From: Obelidium mucronatum
Lineage: Eukaryota; Chytridiomycota; Chytridiomycetes; Chytridiales; Chytriomycetaceae
DNA length: 64,000 nt
NCBI GenBank assembly: GCA_025765595.1
Contig: JAIVFH010000067.1
Span: 62,001-126,000, forward strand
Direction: 5' to 3'
Positions 62,814 to 64,000 of this stretch are shown here, piece after piece. A program made the position numbers and the translations under genes. Each line of letters starts with the position of its first letter. Position 1 is the first letter of the stretch. Below the pieces are notes generated by a model that was not told the DNA's origin, ran no database searches, and was given only the letters and a program-made list of their open reading frames with translations.

Positions 62814-64000
62814 GGAAAATTTGTGTCTATGTCTATGCTTTTATTTAATACTCCCTTTCCACACAGGGAGTGGACAACCCGATCTCGCCAAACCTTTCTT
62901 GAAAACGGCTCTTGATCTCATCAAAGCACTTCGACTTGACATTGACCCGAATGACTCGCCATGGCTTTCCCATTTGAATTTGACGCCGCGACAGAAGGAA
63001 GACCGCAGGCGGACCTTCTGGTCTGTTTACTGGATCATGCTAATTGATCAAATCACCTCATCGCAATGCATCGAGTACCCAATCACGGCAGAAAAAATGA
63101 ACCCACCAACCACAGTAAACGATCCATACCCAATCTTCCAAGCCTGCTCCGTCCACATTGTCTGTGAACTCTTTGTAGTCATTATAGCAATCAAAAAACA
63201 CTACATGAATCCACCAAACACAATCGACGCATTGAAACAAGCTTCAGACACATACACGGCTCTACACTCTCAACTCTTGCATGTACATTCAAGAATCCCT
63301 TCCCCAATGCTTCTCTTATCCGAATCCGCTGAAACACTCACCGAGTCGGATTATGCCCGGTTTCGTGCCCAACGGGATTCGTGTAACGATGTTGCTGCTG
63401 AGAGCTTTATTTACAATACCCAAGTATTCGCTAGTATCTGCATCTTGAATCGTCCCGTCATGTACCTGGCGTCGCTGAAATCATGCCATCCATTCAACAG
63501 CAGCAGCAGCAGCAACAGTCTTCCAAACGACGACGACTCTAGATTCATTGCTACAGCAATAAACCAGTGCCTAGATGCAGCACACCGAATCATCCACCTT
63601 CTCTCCTTCTTTTTAGACTCAAAGAAATCAAAACAACCTCCTCTTGTCCCACTGCAGAACAGAGCCGCATACCCATTACTCGAAGCCATGATTATCCTTT
63701 GGTTTACATCCTGTCGCATGGATCCAAGCTGGTGGCGGGTTTTAGGACGGAAGGAACCGGATTGGGAGATGGACTTGCGGAATAAGATGATGAGTGTTGT
63801 ACGTTACATGAAATGCTTGGATGTTAACAATGGAAGCAGCAATCAGGAGCTTGGGGGTTGTGGTGTTGTGCCCCCGATTCTCTTGTGTATGGAAACAATG
63901 GTGACTGAGATTGATGCTTACAAACGGGATTGTTGTGCAACAACTGCTGCCACCGACATAACCGCCGCCGCCGCCACTACTACTACAAAAAATACTGCCA
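61980..64000 (+). CDS. Zn2Cys6 transcriptional activator (paralogue 3), truncated by the window end
   Basis: Exon 1 is 61980-62775 and exon 2 runs from 62867 past the end. Residues 8-36 hold the zinc cluster CFRCRHYRRKCSLNKPTCDRC...GHVC (first 20 residues shown). The rest follows activators 1 and 2: HPDLIATLEEYFLV, FFSFDGDHFLSTFFQQ, PPFFRLIQCAMSAV, RLDIDPNDSPWLSHLNLTPRQ and KEDRRRTFWSVY. The intron splits the same Trp codon in phase 1 as in the other two and contains 30 consecutive G (62783-62812). The protein is more than 640 aa. Poly-Ser, poly-Ala and poly-Thr coding repeats appear near 63501 and 63960. The targets are unknown. Confidence 0.9.
62783..62812 (+). repeat. Poly(G) tract of 30 in an activator intron
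   Basis: Thirty G in a row begin seven bases into the intron. Such runs are rare in genomes and can form a G-quadruplex in DNA or pre-mRNA. Confidence 0.93.

Overview
The window is nuclear DNA of a filamentous-fungus-grade eukaryote, most likely a zoosporic early-diverging fungus (chytrid-like). The reasons are dense spliceosomal introns of about 41-200 bp (mostly GT-AG), fungal-only families (Rxt3, velvet, Zn2Cys6 activators with a fungal-type regulatory domain, GH114), a kinesin-13, and a Crinkler-type N-terminus joined to an HNH nuclease, a combination described from chytrids and arbuscular mycorrhizal fungi. The species cannot be named from sequence alone. I rebuilt 28 protein-coding genes exon by exon. 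In nearly all, exon phases sum exactly to an open frame, which is the main support for the coordinates. No tRNA, rRNA, CRISPR array or intact transposon was seen.

Layout. 1-2.1 kb: 3' end of an ABCA transporter, then a small Ala/Pro/Thr-rich protein. 2.1-9.5 kb: a thioredoxin-MPDU1 fusion, a WDR33/Pfs2 polyadenylation factor and a kinesin-13. 9.7-14.6 kb: a Zn2Cys6 activator and two tandem GH114 glycosidase-like genes, one with a probable frameshift. 15-25.7 kb: a HHxxxDG acyltransferase, a full-length ABCB multidrug transporter, a Crinkler-HNH gene, a decayed copy of the ABCB gene, and an activator paralogue without its zinc cluster. 25.7-34.6 kb: NDUFAF3, Rxt3, TMCO4/Mil1, a rhomboid protease and a small velvet protein. 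34.7-47.3 kb: a myotubularin, a small unknown protein, an OPT transporter, a GH47 mannosidase, NOL10/Enp2 and inositol oxygenase. 47.7-58.2 kb: a PAS hybrid histidine kinase and a 1920-aa CHD remodeller. 58.4-64 kb: an RRM/SR-like protein, a SNAP-25/Sec9 SNARE and a third activator cut by the window end.

Most genes are housekeeping (mRNA 3' processing, chromatin, ribosome biogenesis, ER glycosylation, membrane traffic). The accessory component lies mainly at 9.7-25.7 kb and at the right edge: three paralogous activators, the GH114 pair, the multidrug transporter with its relic, the acyltransferase and the Crinkler-like gene. The main unusual signals are the thioredoxin-MPDU1 fusion, the loss of the DNA-binding domain in one of three activators that share an intron, the ABCB relic, a perfect palindrome upstream of the intact ABCB gene, and sharply bounded GC-rich islands at the 5' ends of about a third of the genes.
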